Program-made: the position numbers and the translations under genes
Shown here: positions 28,443 through 37,017 of the stretch, one piece after another
Position numbering within the stretch: the first letter of the stretch is position 1
Layout of the letters: each line of letters starts with the position of its first letter
Source of the DNA: a virus
DNA: 46,022 bases
IMG/VR virus record: IMGVR_UViG_3300018080_000261
Coordinates: 1-46,022 of that record
Strand: one strand, 5' to 3'
Notes under the pieces: model-generated
Told to the model about the DNA's origin: nothing
The model's input: the letters and a program-made list of their open reading frames with translations, nothing else
Databases searched by the model: none

Positions 28443-29499
28443 TGATTTAACACCGGTAAAGGAAGAAAGAAAAGACCTTGATATTTTAAGGGGTGTAAAG
28501 GACATCGCAGAGCTTATTGATAAGGATAATAAGTTCTTACAAATTTTCACCAGGGCAGCAGATCCTAATTCAACATCTTTGGTGGAGTTTCATTCAGTAG
28601 ATGAAAAATCTTTAACACAAATAGCAGAAAGAATGCCAGAGATGAACAGGGCTAGTAGAATTTTTGGTAAACAAAATTCCCAGGCTACTGGAAAATTAAT
28701 GTCATTAAGTATGATTGCCCAGGCTCCTTATAGAAGACTAAAACAAGTTCTTGCTAAAGTTGAGCGCAAGAGAGGGGCATTAAAAGAAAACATTTTTAAA
28801 CTACGAAAAGAAAAAATTGAACTTGACAGGTTAATATACAAGCGAGATAAGATTAATGAGTACATTGAAAATAAACGACCGTCATTGGAGCCTTATGAAA
28901 CTGAAGATGGTAAAAAGATATCAGATCCTAATGAATTAGAGTTCATGGTTCAGACTTTAGATATTGAAATTGAAGAGAAAGTTGCTAACATGGGTGATAC
29001 TGGTATTTATATTGAAGGTGCCCTTAAAGAGATTGGTGCCTACCAGGATGCGTATGACCAGATTATGAAAACATACGACATTCCAGAAGATTGGGATGAG
29101 GAAGATTTTGAAAAGTGTGAGGTGGAAGAACACGTCAAAACAGCGTTTCTTCACGCAGTTAGAGACATTACAATGACAGGAAAACTTAATGTTGGAACGT
29201 GTGAATATCTTGAACAATTTGGTGTTAATCCTTTAACAGCTAAGAATTTAGTAGAGGCTTACATATCAAAAAATAGCGGACAAGAGTCTGAAGATGGTAA
29301 ATTACATTTATCAGACATTGGTAGTTTATACCAGTTTCAAGACGAGATGTATAATATCTTTAAAAACGAGTATAAAAAATCAGCTAAGAGAATAGGACTG
29401 GATGAGGTTATTTCAGGTGACTTCTTGTACAAGGAAGGAAAGGAGCCAGCAGATGAAGACACTGCGAGTGAATTTGTTCATAGGGACACCGTGCTATAA
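28435..29499 (+). CDS. Large coiled-coil hypothetical protein, 354 aa
   Basis: GAGGAGGAAGAAA precedes the ATG of MDNDLTPVKEERKD. It is almost entirely helical, with a long coiled coil at about 100-150 (RRLKQVLAKVERKRGALKEN...) and acidic C-terminal third. Size and location before late genes fit a virion or assembly protein, but nothing diagnostic was seen. Its 3' end overlaps the glycosyltransferase by 47 bp. Confidence 0.6.
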   Translation: MDNDLTPVKEERKDLDILRGVKDIAELIDKDNKFLQIFTRAADPNSTSLVEFHSVDEKSLTQIAERMPEMNRASRIFGKQNSQATGKLMSLSMIAQAPYRRLKQVLAKVERKRGALKENIFKLRKEKIELDRLIYKRDKINEYIENKRPSLEPYETEDGKKISDPNELEFMVQTLDIEIEEKVANMGDTGIYIEGALKEIGAYQDAYDQIMKTYDIPEDWDEEDFEKCEVEEHVKTAFLHAVRDITMTGKLNVGTCEYLEQFGVNPLTAKNLVEAYISKNSGQESEDGKLHLSDIGSLYQFQDEMYNIFKNEYKKSAKRIGLDEVISGDFLYKEGKEPADEDTASEFVHRDTVL

Positions 29500-30130
29500 T
29501 AGTATGGTTCATAGTGATTATTTACATTCTATTATTTCCTATCATGAGAAGGGGTTACCTTTCAGTGTAATGACGATAGGAAATGAAAGTTTAATTACAA
29601 GAGGAAGGAATACAGTACTTTCATATTTTCATAGATTAGAACAATTTACGCATTTAGTTTTTGTTGACGCGGACATTTATTTACATGCTGATCAATTAGT
29701 ACAATTGTTGGCCCACGAAAAAGACGTTATTGGTGCTCCAGTTCCGCTAAAAGGATTTGATGAGCAGGGAAACCATGTAACCAATATTGGAAACATTTTA
29801 AGTGATAAAGGTAATGGGTTGGTTACAACGGATAAATTAGGCAATGCGGTAATGATACTTTCTAGGAATGCGGTGAATGCTTTAGTTGAAAACGCTAAGA
29901 AAAATAAAGATGTTTATTATGGAAATCCGCTATCTAGAGGAGATTCCATAGACGATGCTTTGATGTATGATGTATTTAAAGTAGGAGTACAAGATAAAAA
30001 CTTTGATGAAGCAGGGGATTATTTGTCAGAAGATTATTATGTGTGTAATACTTTGAGAGATCTTGGTTTTGAAGTGTTTGTAGATACAACAGCGAAGGTT
30101 AGACATAATGGAATGTTTACCTTTGGTTAG
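29453..30130 (+). CDS. GT-A type glycosyltransferase-like protein, 225 aa
   Basis: LFIGTPCYNSMVHSDYLHSI at the N-terminus, GRNTVLSYF, then FVDADIYLHADQL with a DxD-like nucleotide-sugar/metal motif, and a later SEDYYVCNTLRDLGF-like acid segment fit family-2-type glycosyltransferases. It may glycosylate virion proteins or host surface. AAAGGAGCCAGCAG precedes the chosen ATG; the longer frame lies in the previous gene. Confidence 0.8.
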   Translation: MKTLRVNLFIGTPCYNSMVHSDYLHSIISYHEKGLPFSVMTIGNESLITRGRNTVLSYFHRLEQFTHLVFVDADIYLHADQLVQLLAHEKDVIGAPVPLKGFDEQGNHVTNIGNILSDKGNGLVTTDKLGNAVMILSRNAVNALVENAKKNKDVYYGNPLSRGDSIDDALMYDVFKVGVQDKNFDEAGDYLSEDYYVCNTLRDLGFEVFVDTTAKVRHNGMFTFG

Positions 30131-30139
30131 GAGGTAGCT

Positions 30140-30805
30140 ATGAACTGGTGGCAGAGGATTATTGAGTTTTTTAAAAAACTATTTGGAGGAGGTGCGGATC
30201 CAATGCCTAGTAAATTTACAAATGAAGAAGAAAGAAGGCAGTATTATATTAATCTCTGGCCAAGGGCAAGAATTATTTATAATGCACAGCACGATAGGCC
30301 TAGGGATGTAAGAACTTTTATTTTTGATAAGAGTTATATACTAGAAGATGTTGTTAATAAGTATAATCTACGTGGAAGAAACGACACAGACACTATGTAT
30401 AAAATTTTAAGTTTTGTTATGGATCATCTAGTATACACAAGTGATGAAGTAACTAAAAAACAAGCAGAATATTGGCAGAATCCTGAAGATACTATAACAT
30501 TAATGAAGGGGGACTGTGAGGATGGTGCTATTTTAATTAAGTCATTATCGTTGGTTGCTGGGGTTCCAGATTGGAAGGTTAAGATTTGTGCCGGGCATGT
30601 AAAGGGCGGAGGTCATGCCTATGCAGTTTATGTTAGAGATAATGATACACAATGTATTTTAGATTGGTGTTATTGGACAAATAGATTACCAATTGACGAC
30701 AGACCAAAAATAAGCGAAGAATCTAATTATTATGATATTTGGTTTTCATTCACCAGAGAACATACATTTGGTGAGGTAGATAGAAAGTATGGCCCAAACA
30801 GTTAA
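30140..30805 (+). CDS. Transglutaminase-like cysteine peptidase, 221 aa
   Basis: MKGDCEDGAILIKSL (Cys about 121), GGGHAYAVYV (His about 157) and CILDWCYW (Asp about 173) give the Cys-His-Asp triad of the transglutaminase/protease-like fold. The N-terminal WWQRIIEFFKKLFG is an amphipathic helix. Phage versions are of uncertain role: processing of virion proteins or cleavage of peptide bonds at the envelope. TAGGAGGTAGCT precedes ATG. Confidence 0.75.
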   Translation: MNWWQRIIEFFKKLFGGGADPMPSKFTNEEERRQYYINLWPRARIIYNAQHDRPRDVRTFIFDKSYILEDVVNKYNLRGRNDTDTMYKILSFVMDHLVYTSDEVTKKQAEYWQNPEDTITLMKGDCEDGAILIKSLSLVAGVPDWKVKICAGHVKGGGHAYAVYVRDNDTQCILDWCYWTNRLPIDDRPKISEESNYYDIWFSFTREHTFGEVDRKYGPNS

Positions 30806-30812
30806 AAAATAC

Positions 30813-30840
30813 TTGACAAATGCAAAATAATGATTATATT
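30813..30840 (+). promoter_or_regulatory. Sigma70-like promoter
   Basis: TTGACA (30813-30818), a 16-base spacer and TATATT (30835-30840). It lies 20 bases upstream of a late-type element, so the ClpP block appears to have two promoters of different classes. Confidence 0.7.
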
Positions 30841-30860
30841 GTAGATACAGGAAAGGTGAT

Positions 30861-30890
30861 TAAACTAACCTCTTATATTTATAGACCATG
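30861..30890 (+). promoter_or_regulatory. Late promoter-like element, copy 3
   Basis: TAAACTAACC, TCTTATATTTATA, GACCATGAT. The 3' end is part of an inverted repeat (GACCAT...ATGGTC, about 30883-30902). It precedes clpP. Confidence 0.6.
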
Positions 30891-30920
30891 ATAAATGATG
30901 GTCGGAAGGAAAAGGAAATT

Positions 30921-31505
30921 ATGTCAACACCGTATGTTATTGAAAAAAAGGGAGATAGTGAGAAGGCGTATGATTTATATTCAAGACTTTTAAAGGATAG
31001 AATCGTTTTTGTTACTGGTGGGATAGAGGATGGGATGGCCAACTCTATTGTTGGGCAGCTCTTGTTTTTAGAAGCAGACAGCCATGAGAAAGATATTTAT
31101 ATGTATATTAATTCTCAAGGTGGTTTAATTAGTGCAATGTATGCTATTTATGATACTATGCAATATATAAGGCCAGAAATCGTGACCGTAGGGTTTGGTC
31201 AGGTAATGAGCGCAGGCAGCTTTTTACTGGCTGCTGGTACAAAAGGAAGAAGATATGCATTGCCCAATACTGAAGTCATGATACACGAACTTTCAAGTGG
31301 GGCTAAAGGAAAGGCTACCGATCTTGAAATAGATTTAAAGCATGCTCTAAGATTAAAAGAAAAGATGGCTAAGCATTATGTCGAAATGACAGGTCAGCCG
31401 CTTAAGAAAATCAAGAAAGATATGGAACGTGATTTTTATATGTCGCCGGAGGAGGCAATGGAGTATGGGCTGATTGATGATGTTCAGTATCGTAGGGAGG
31501 TATAG
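30921..31505 (+). CDS. clpP: ClpP-family serine protease, 194 aa
   Basis: Catalytic residues fall at S97 (FGQVMSAGSF), H122 (EVMIHELSSG) and D171 (MERDFYMSPEEA), the canonical ClpP numbering, and YINSQGG and GLID are intact. The mature length matches host ClpP. Unusual substitutions near the Ser (VMSAG rather than ASMGA) suggest a diverged phage lineage. It may degrade host proteins with a host Clp ATPase or act in head maturation; a separate assemblin-type prohead protease at 44.4 kb makes the latter less needed. AAAGGAAATT precedes ATG. Confidence 0.92.
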   Translation: MSTPYVIEKKGDSEKAYDLYSRLLKDRIVFVTGGIEDGMANSIVGQLLFLEADSHEKDIYMYINSQGGLISAMYAIYDTMQYIRPEIVTVGFGQVMSAGSFLLAAGTKGRRYALPNTEVMIHELSSGAKGKATDLEIDLKHALRLKEKMAKHYVEMTGQPLKKIKKDMERDFYMSPEEAMEYGLIDDVQYRREV

Positions 31506-31510
31506 AATTA

Positions 31511-32308
31511 ATGGCAATGAAATATCAGAAAGAATTTCATAAAAAAGGGAGGGTTCTTGTAGGAGGCGGGCCTAGAGATAGGCAGGCTGCAGTACAGCGC
31601 GGGATGGCAGGTCCAGCGTATAGTCCTGATAGTGATTATATTATACAAGAACTTAGAAAAGAAATCCTAGAATTAAAATCAAAAACTGCTTCTACTGGTA
31701 AGGGAGATTTTACTGGAGAGCAAGTAGATGAAGAAGTAAGAAAGGCAGTAGCTGAAGCTCTTAAAGAAAGTGAAGGTTATTTTAAAAACAAAGTTAAAGA
31801 ACTTGAAGGTAATAATAAAAAATTTTTAGAGAATATGGAAAGGTTGAATAAAGATAAAGATCAGCTAGACCAAAAATTAAGAGCGAAAAGAGAAAGATTA
31901 AATAAAACTCAATATGAATTTGAAGAGATTAAGATAAAGTTAAAAGAAGCAGAAGGTAGACTAAAATTAGCTGATGAAAAAATAGAGGCTAAAGATGAGA
32001 TAATAGAAGTATTGAAGAAGGAGAATGAGGGTGGTGGTACTGATACTACAGAATTACAAAAAATTATAGAGGCACAGAATAAAAAGATAGAAGATCTCAC
32101 AATGGCTGTTGTTGCTGGCGGAGATGTTGTTATAGAAGATGACCCTGATAGGCCGCAAATAGAAGATGTTTTTGTGGATCCATTAGAAGATGGGTCTTCA
32201 GAGGGATTAGTGTCTCATATTGAAGTAGAAGATGTTTCACCAGAGAAAAAGGAAGATATGAAAGAAAAGGTAAGTAAATTAAAAGAAATAATGGGCGGCT
32301 TAAAATAG
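31511..32308 (+). CDS. Coiled-coil protein, possible scaffold or structural, 265 aa
   Basis: GGGAGGTATAGAATTA precedes ATG. A Gly/Arg-rich head (1-40) is followed by a very long coiled coil (about 45-205, heptads rich in Lys/Glu) and an acidic C-terminus ending in a Lys-rich helix. The shape is like scaffold or tether proteins, but no family could be named. It sits between ClpP and an actin-like ATPase. Confidence 0.6.
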   Translation: MAMKYQKEFHKKGRVLVGGGPRDRQAAVQRGMAGPAYSPDSDYIIQELRKEILELKSKTASTGKGDFTGEQVDEEVRKAVAEALKESEGYFKNKVKELEGNNKKFLENMERLNKDKDQLDQKLRAKRERLNKTQYEFEEIKIKLKEAEGRLKLADEKIEAKDEIIEVLKKENEGGGTDTTELQKIIEAQNKKIEDLTMAVVAGGDVVIEDDPDRPQIEDVFVDPLEDGSSEGLVSHIEVEDVSPEKKEDMKEKVSKLKEIMGGLK

Positions 32309-32328
32309 GCTTTTAGGAGGAGGATGAA

Positions 32329-33324
32329 ATGGGCAATAAAGGTTTAGATATCGGTACTAACATGCTGGTGGCTGCCTCTGTTGACGAGAATGGAGCACCG
32401 GTTTTTAAGATGCAGCGTGATGCATTTTATAAAATAGTACCTAAAAGTCAAGTGAATCAAAGTAGTATAAGGATGTCATTAGAAAAAAGGGGCTCTAATT
32501 TTATAGAAGATAAAGATGGAAATTTTATAGTAGTTGGAGAGAATGCGTTAGAGATAGCTATAGAAAGGAATGATGTAGCTAAACGGCCTATGAGTAGAGG
32601 GGTATTGTCCCCTAGAGAAAAAGATTCTTTACCAATGTTAAAGATGTTAATTTCTGAATTAATAGGAAAAGATGGTGATGGGGGTACTATAGTTTATTCT
32701 GTTCCAGCTAGGCCTGTTGATGGTAATTTTGATATTGTTTATCATACTGAAATGATGAAAACATACCTTGCAGAGATGGGGTATGATTCACAGCCAATAA
32801 ACGAAGCCTTTGCGATTGCTTTATCAGAATTACTAGATGATGGATTGACTGGGATTTGTGTAAGTTATGGTGCTGGTATGACGAATGTGGCTGTTATTCA
32901 CCAAGGAGACCCTTTGGTAGAATTCAGCGTTTTACGAGCAGGAGATTTTATAGACCATTCGGTTGGTAAAGCTTTAGACATTTCTCCTAGCCTTGTGCAG
33001 CTTGAAAAAGAAGCAGGCACAAATTTAGAAGATCCTGACACTAAAATTATGCAAGCAGTTTCTGTTTACTATAGCTCTTTGATAAATTATACTCTTAAGA
33101 ATATAGCTTATGAGCTTGAAAAGAGAGAGAAAGATCTTCCAATATTTAGAGAGGCAGTTCCAATAATTCTTTCTGGAGGATTAACATTAGCTAAGGGGTT
33201 TGTAAAGAAGTTTGAAACTGTTTTAAATACACTTTCTTTTCCAGTAAAAATCAGTGAAGTAAGAAGAGCTAATGATCCTCTACGGGCGGTTGCTAATGGG
33301 GCTCTTTTGGCAGCACAACTATAA
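32329..33324 (+). CDS. Actin/ParM/FtsA-like ATPase, 331 aa
   Basis: Phosphate-1 motif GLDIGTNMLVAAS (5-17), phosphate-2 VSYGAGMTNVAVI (about 183-195) and adenosine motif IILSGGLTLAKGF (about 285-297) are in the correct order and spacing for the actin/Hsp70 superfamily, and SVPARP precedes the connecting region. Length suits ParM or FtsA-like proteins. Phage actin-likes can form filaments for DNA or replisome positioning; here the gene is in a late block. AGGAGGAGGATGAA precedes ATG. Confidence 0.85.
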   Translation: MGNKGLDIGTNMLVAASVDENGAPVFKMQRDAFYKIVPKSQVNQSSIRMSLEKRGSNFIEDKDGNFIVVGENALEIAIERNDVAKRPMSRGVLSPREKDSLPMLKMLISELIGKDGDGGTIVYSVPARPVDGNFDIVYHTEMMKTYLAEMGYDSQPINEAFAIALSELLDDGLTGICVSYGAGMTNVAVIHQGDPLVEFSVLRAGDFIDHSVGKALDISPSLVQLEKEAGTNLEDPDTKIMQAVSVYYSSLINYTLKNIAYELEKREKDLPIFREAVPIILSGGLTLAKGFVKKFETVLNTLSFPVKISEVRRANDPLRAVANGALLAAQL

Positions 33325-33334
33325 GGAGAGACAA

Positions 33335-33853
33335 ATGTGGGGATGGTGGAAACAATTTTTTCAGAGAGAAGTAGATTTAAACGCTAGGGTTCCTGGTGCA
33401 ATAAGCTTTAAATATGGAGAGCTTATAAGGTCTGATTATGCTACTAGGTATGGTATTTCAAACATTCCGACTGATAGTGAGTGGGATAACTTGGAAATAT
33501 TGACTAGAGAAGTATTACAGCCTACCAGAGATAAATTTGGACCTATTAGAATTACTTCGGGATTTAGGTCGTATGAGTTAAATAAGGCTCTTGGTGGATC
33601 TTCTAACTCTTTACATAGGTTTGGCCACGCCGCAGATATAGAGCCTGTTATGTCAGGCATAAAGTTATTATCTGTACTGGAATGGATTCATAATAATTGT
33701 GATTATAGAGAGTTAATAGCTGAATATTTTCCAGGAGGTTGGATACATGTAGCATATGTATCCAGCGGAAATGACAAAATTTTAAAGTTAAAAGATAATA
33801 ATCATAATTATACCAGAGTAAGTATAGACTACATTAAAGAATTATATGGCTAA
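33335..33853 (+). CDS. M15-type peptidase endolysin, 172 aa
   Basis: SLHRFGHAAD (about 92-101) matches the SxHxxGxAxD zinc motif and GGWIHVAY (about 134-141) supplies the second His of M15 D-Ala-D-Ala or L-Ala-D-Glu peptidases. ITSGFRS is the usual Arg-containing strand. It would cleave peptidoglycan cross-links in lysis. No signal peptide, so it needs a holin; a candidate is at 40575. AAGGAGAGACAA precedes ATG. Confidence 0.9.
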   Translation: MWGWWKQFFQREVDLNARVPGAISFKYGELIRSDYATRYGISNIPTDSEWDNLEILTREVLQPTRDKFGPIRITSGFRSYELNKALGGSSNSLHRFGHAADIEPVMSGIKLLSVLEWIHNNCDYRELIAEYFPGGWIHVAYVSSGNDKILKLKDNNHNYTRVSIDYIKELYG

Positions 33854-33871
33854 TAGGAGGAATTTTTTGAT

Positions 33872-34093
33872 ATGAATGATAGATTTAGTGGAGTAGTAAA
33901 ATGGTTTTCTAATGAACGTGGATATGGGTTTGTTTTAAAAGATGGAGATGAAAGCGGAGAATATTTTGTTCATTTTTCATCCATTGTTATGGATGGATAC
34001 AAAACACTAAAAGCAGGCAAGAAGGTGGCCTTTGAGTTAAAAGAAACAGACAAGGGAACACAAGCAGTAAATGTGGTATTAAATGAAGATTAA
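33872..34093 (+). CDS. Cold-shock domain protein, 73 aa
   Basis: GVVKWFSNERGYGFV (7-21) is RNP1-type and EYFVHFSSI (about 30-38) RNP2-type of the CspA family. It would bind single-stranded nucleic acid and act as an RNA chaperone. Length is normal. TAGGAGGAATTTTTTGAT precedes ATG. Confidence 0.9.
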   Translation: MNDRFSGVVKWFSNERGYGFVLKDGDESGEYFVHFSSIVMDGYKTLKAGKKVAFELKETDKGTQAVNVVLNED

Positions 34094-34183
34094 TTTTATA
34101 AGTGGCTGCTCGCCACAGTCCTCAACTGACTTTAAAATTCAATTAGGCTTTTAGTCAGTAAGCCTGGAAAGCGAGGAGATAGA
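34094..34183 (+). promoter_or_regulatory. Pseudoknot-like leader between the cold-shock gene and the next
   Basis: GTGGC-TGCTC-GCCAC (34102-34116) is followed by AGGCTT...AAGCCT (34145-34165), whose loop contains AGTCAG that pairs with CTGACT at 34126-34131. The ribosome site (GCGAGGAG) follows about ten bases later. This is an H-type pseudoknot arrangement that could control translation of the 290-aa gene. Confidence 0.5.
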
Positions 34184-35056
34184 ATGGTGTATAAAGATAA
34201 GTTTGTAGCAGTGATAAAGTGTAGGGGTAAGATTTTAAGGGAAAGAAACGGATATGTTACTGTCCCTTTTGGTTCAGATTATTCAGTGTATTTAAAGAAC
34301 CTGGCATCTAGAAAAGCAGTAGTTGATGTTAGCGTTGATGGAAAGGACGTGCTTAATAGGAAGCAGTTAATCCTAAACCCTAATGAGACTTGTAATCTAG
34401 AAGGATTTTTAAAAGGAAAGAAGGTAAGTCATAAATTTAGGTTTGCTAAAAGAACTAAGCAAACGGACAGGGTTCGAGGGTCTAGGATAGATGATGGGCT
34501 AGTAAGGGTTGAATATAGGTTTGAAAGAAAAAAGGTTGATAGACCTGTAATAAGACCTATTCCAGTAGATCCGTGGCCTAGGAGGAAGTGCCCTTGGTGT
34601 GGGGGTAGCTGGTATTCGTGTGATTGTAATCATTGGGATGATAATGATACAGTTTGGTACACCTCTAATTTAAGTGATAGTAGTATTGGCAGCTCAGGTT
34701 TAAGTGCCGACTCATCAACTTATTCATGTAATTATATGAATGCGTCTTCTACTTTGAAGAGTAGTCCTAAAAGATCTACAAAAAGATTAAGTAGTAGAAC
34801 TAAAGGAAGAGCTAAAGCAGAGGATGGTTTTACAGTTAAAGGTTCTAAATCTAATCAGAGTTTTCAGTACGGTTATGTCGGAGAGCTTGAAACACAACGT
34901 CATGTTATTGTGCTTCAAATCAAAGGTACGAGCCGAAGAGGAAAAAGGGTTAGAAAGCCTGTAACAGTAAGGACGAAATTACAGTGCCCAACTTGCGGAA
35001 AGAAGTCACGCTCTAGTGCTAAATTCTGCAGTCGTTGTAGCACAGCATTAGATTAA
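34184..35056 (+). CDS. Zinc-ribbon phage protein with Ser-rich linker, 290 aa
   Basis: An N-terminal beta-rich domain (1-100) with PFGSDYSVYLKNLASRKAVVDVSVDGKDV resembles a recurrent phage family of unknown role. CPWCGG...CDC (about 141-153) is one metal cluster, a Ser/Thr/Tyr-rich linker follows, and the C-terminus holds CPTCGKKS...CSRCS, a second zinc ribbon. Possibly a virion or late regulatory protein. Confidence 0.6.
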   Translation: MVYKDKFVAVIKCRGKILRERNGYVTVPFGSDYSVYLKNLASRKAVVDVSVDGKDVLNRKQLILNPNETCNLEGFLKGKKVSHKFRFAKRTKQTDRVRGSRIDDGLVRVEYRFERKKVDRPVIRPIPVDPWPRRKCPWCGGSWYSCDCNHWDDNDTVWYTSNLSDSSIGSSGLSADSSTYSCNYMNASSTLKSSPKRSTKRLSSRTKGRAKAEDGFTVKGSKSNQSFQYGYVGELETQRHVIVLQIKGTSRRGKRVRKPVTVRTKLQCPTCGKKSRSSAKFCSRCSTALD

Positions 35057-35100
35057 GTCAAGTTGGGTTCCGGCGGGCAGCCATTACAAGGAGAATTAAA

Positions 35101-35502
35101 ATGTATTTGGCAGAATTAATGAGGGAGCAGAAAGATTTAGAGAGAAAGATTGGAGAATTAAGAGATCTCTCAAGAGTATCATTAAAGAAAGAAGCAGATC
35201 TTGATCAGGCTATTCTTAAAATGTATGCTTTGTTAGATAAACAACAGAATAATAGAATAGTAATAAATAATATACTTAATGAAGTAAAGTTAAAGGTTGG
35301 TGATTCTGACATCTCCATGTTCAACGCTATGATTTTAAGAGATACTATCAAAAAGAAAATAGATGCTGTAACATTATTAGTAGGTAAGGATAATGATTTA
35401 GATTTATTTAAGTTATTAGAAGATAGAGATTCTTTGGAGAATGATTATAATAAACTTAATGATCAGATAGATTCTAATTTATGGCGGGTAACTCTTTCAT
35501 GA
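35101..35502 (+). CDS. DIP1984-like helical protein, 133 aa
   Basis: The order LAELMREQKDLERKIGELRDL, a central Asn-rich helix, RDTIKKKIDAVTLL and a C-terminal LNDQIDSNLWRV matches the DIP1984 (septicolysin-like) family of helical proteins, whose function is unknown. The match is from memory of the pattern. ACAAGGAGAATTAAA precedes ATG. Confidence 0.55.
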   Translation: MYLAELMREQKDLERKIGELRDLSRVSLKKEADLDQAILKMYALLDKQQNNRIVINNILNEVKLKVGDSDISMFNAMILRDTIKKKIDAVTLLVGKDNDLDLFKLLEDRDSLENDYNKLNDQIDSNLWRVTLS

Positions 35503-35753
35503 TAAACAAGAAAATGTGGGTTAGGTTTGATGATGATTTAGAGGTTGTATGTTTTTGTGATGACGGTAGGAAGAAATGTACAAAGGAAGAGAAGCCTGTG
35601 TGTGAAGAATATGTTGTAAAATTTATTCCTATAGAAAGGAGTAAAGCAGAGGTTAAGGCTAAAGAAAACGCAGACAAGCTCGCTGCAACATTAAAGAAGT
35701 TTAAGACAGAGTTGGATAGGAATGCTAAAAAGTTTAAACAGTTTAAGATTTAG
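35481..35753 (+). CDS. Hypothetical basic protein, 90 aa
   Basis: The frame overlaps the previous gene by 22 bp and has no strong ribosome site, so it is likely coupled. Three cysteines (VVCFCDD, KKC, PVCEE) precede a long Lys-rich helix (KAEVKAKENADKLAATLKKFK...). Function unknown. Confidence 0.55.
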   Translation: MAGNSFMINKKMWVRFDDDLEVVCFCDDGRKKCTKEEKPVCEEYVVKFIPIERSKAEVKAKENADKLAATLKKFKTELDRNAKKFKQFKI

Positions 35754-35762
35754 GAGGCAGCC

Positions 35763-36383
35763 ATGATTATAGGAATTTCGGGCAAGGCCCAGCACGGTAA
35801 GGATACAATAGGTAAGTTTTTGGCACAAGAATTGAATAAGAAAAAGGGAATTACATGTGTGCTAATGGCTTACGCAAATGAGCTAAAGAATATGGTTCAA
35901 AAGTATTTTGATCTAAGTTATGAGCAGTTATGGGGATCTGAAAAGGAGGTTTCAGATAAAAGATATATCAAACCAGTTGATTATGATTACGATAGAGATA
36001 ACCCTCCGTATTGGACAGCAAGAGAAATAATGCAGTCGTTCGGAGAGTATTTTAGATCTGTTGATTATAATTTCTGGGTAAAACATTTATTTAAAATTAT
36101 TGATGAAAAAGAGTATGAGCATGTAATTATAACTGATTGTAGATATCCAAATGAGGTTAACCCTGTTTTTGAAAGAAATGGATATCATGTAAGAATACAT
36201 AGGGATTTAGATTTAGATACACATGGAAAAGAACATTCATCAGAAACAAGCCTTGATGGTAAATTTAAAATTGACTTTGAGGTAGAAAATAACGGAACGA
36301 TGGATGAGTTAAAAAAGACAGCATCTGATATAGCAGACGCTATATTGGAAATGGAAAGACTAAAAGAAGCAGTAGCTGAATAG
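35763..36383 (+). CDS. Deoxynucleoside monophosphate kinase, 206 aa
   Basis: Walker A variant GKAQHGKDT (7-15) is typical of phage dNMP kinases (T4 gp1 type). WTAREIMQSFGEYFR, IITDCRYPNEV and RDLDLDTHGKEHSSETSLD give the substrate and lid regions of that family. It phosphorylates dNMPs to dNDPs, completing with NDP kinase a route to dNTPs. TAGGAGGCAGCC precedes ATG. Confidence 0.85.
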   Translation: MIIGISGKAQHGKDTIGKFLAQELNKKKGITCVLMAYANELKNMVQKYFDLSYEQLWGSEKEVSDKRYIKPVDYDYDRDNPPYWTAREIMQSFGEYFRSVDYNFWVKHLFKIIDEKEYEHVIITDCRYPNEVNPVFERNGYHVRIHRDLDLDTHGKEHSSETSLDGKFKIDFEVENNGTMDELKKTASDIADAILEMERLKEAVAE

Positions 36384-36396
36384 GAGGATTAAATCT

Positions 36397-36714
36397 ATGG
36401 CTAAGAAAGCTATGAACATTAAAATCGATCCGGAAACCATTATGCATTCAGGTATTTCAGTATCAAAGGATGGATATAAAAGCGCGAGAATGTTAGTTAA
36501 GCTTGGTGATAATGAATACATGAGCGTTGGATATGAGTGGGAAGGCGATGGCATTCCCTCTTTTGTTATGGACATGATGAGTTTCATGCAGTCTAATGAA
36601 GAGGTTATTGAGAAAGCCAAGCAAGAATTTGCTGCGGAAGCTGATGAATACTATGACAGAAAACTTAAAGAAGAAGAAGCAGCACCAAAATGTCCAAAGG
36701 GACAACGTTATTGA
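36397..36714 (+). CDS. Hypothetical protein, 105 aa
   Basis: TAGGAGGATTAAATCT precedes ATG. N-terminal beta region (MNIKIDPETIMHSGISVSKDGYKSARMLVKLGD) and C-terminal acidic helix. Function unknown. A CCAAATA-GTT-TATTTGG hairpin follows at about 36739-36755. Confidence 0.6.
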   Translation: MAKKAMNIKIDPETIMHSGISVSKDGYKSARMLVKLGDNEYMSVGYEWEGDGIPSFVMDMMSFMQSNEEVIEKAKQEFAAEADEYYDRKLKEEEAAPKCPKGQRY

Positions 36715-36768
36715 AGTAAAAGAAAAAAATGTGTACCCAAATAGTTTATTTGGTAAGGAGGAGAAAAG

Positions 36769-36987
36769 ATGCCACAATATCCTGAGTTTGTAAAGATGCA
36801 GGAAGCGTATTACACAATGGCTCAGATACCAGATAAGAATGTGGTATTTCAAAATCCAGAGCAATACCCGAGAAATTATAGGAATGGTAATTGGCCACAG
36901 TCAGGTTACAACGTAGATTGTGGAGCTACTTTACCTAATGTGAATGTGAACACGTGGGATTTGAGTTACAATCGTTGTCGTAGGTAA
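36769..36987 (+). CDS. Hypothetical protein, 72 aa
   Basis: GTAAGGAGGAGAAAAG precedes ATG. Rich in Asn, Tyr, Pro and Trp (NPEQYPRNYRNGNWPQSGYN), which fits an extended or structural protein. Function unknown. Confidence 0.55.
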   Translation: MPQYPEFVKMQEAYYTMAQIPDKNVVFQNPEQYPRNYRNGNWPQSGYNVDCGATLPNVNVNTWDLSYNRCRR

Positions 36988-37017
36988 ATAGACTAGAAAA
37001 GGAATAGGGAATAGCTT

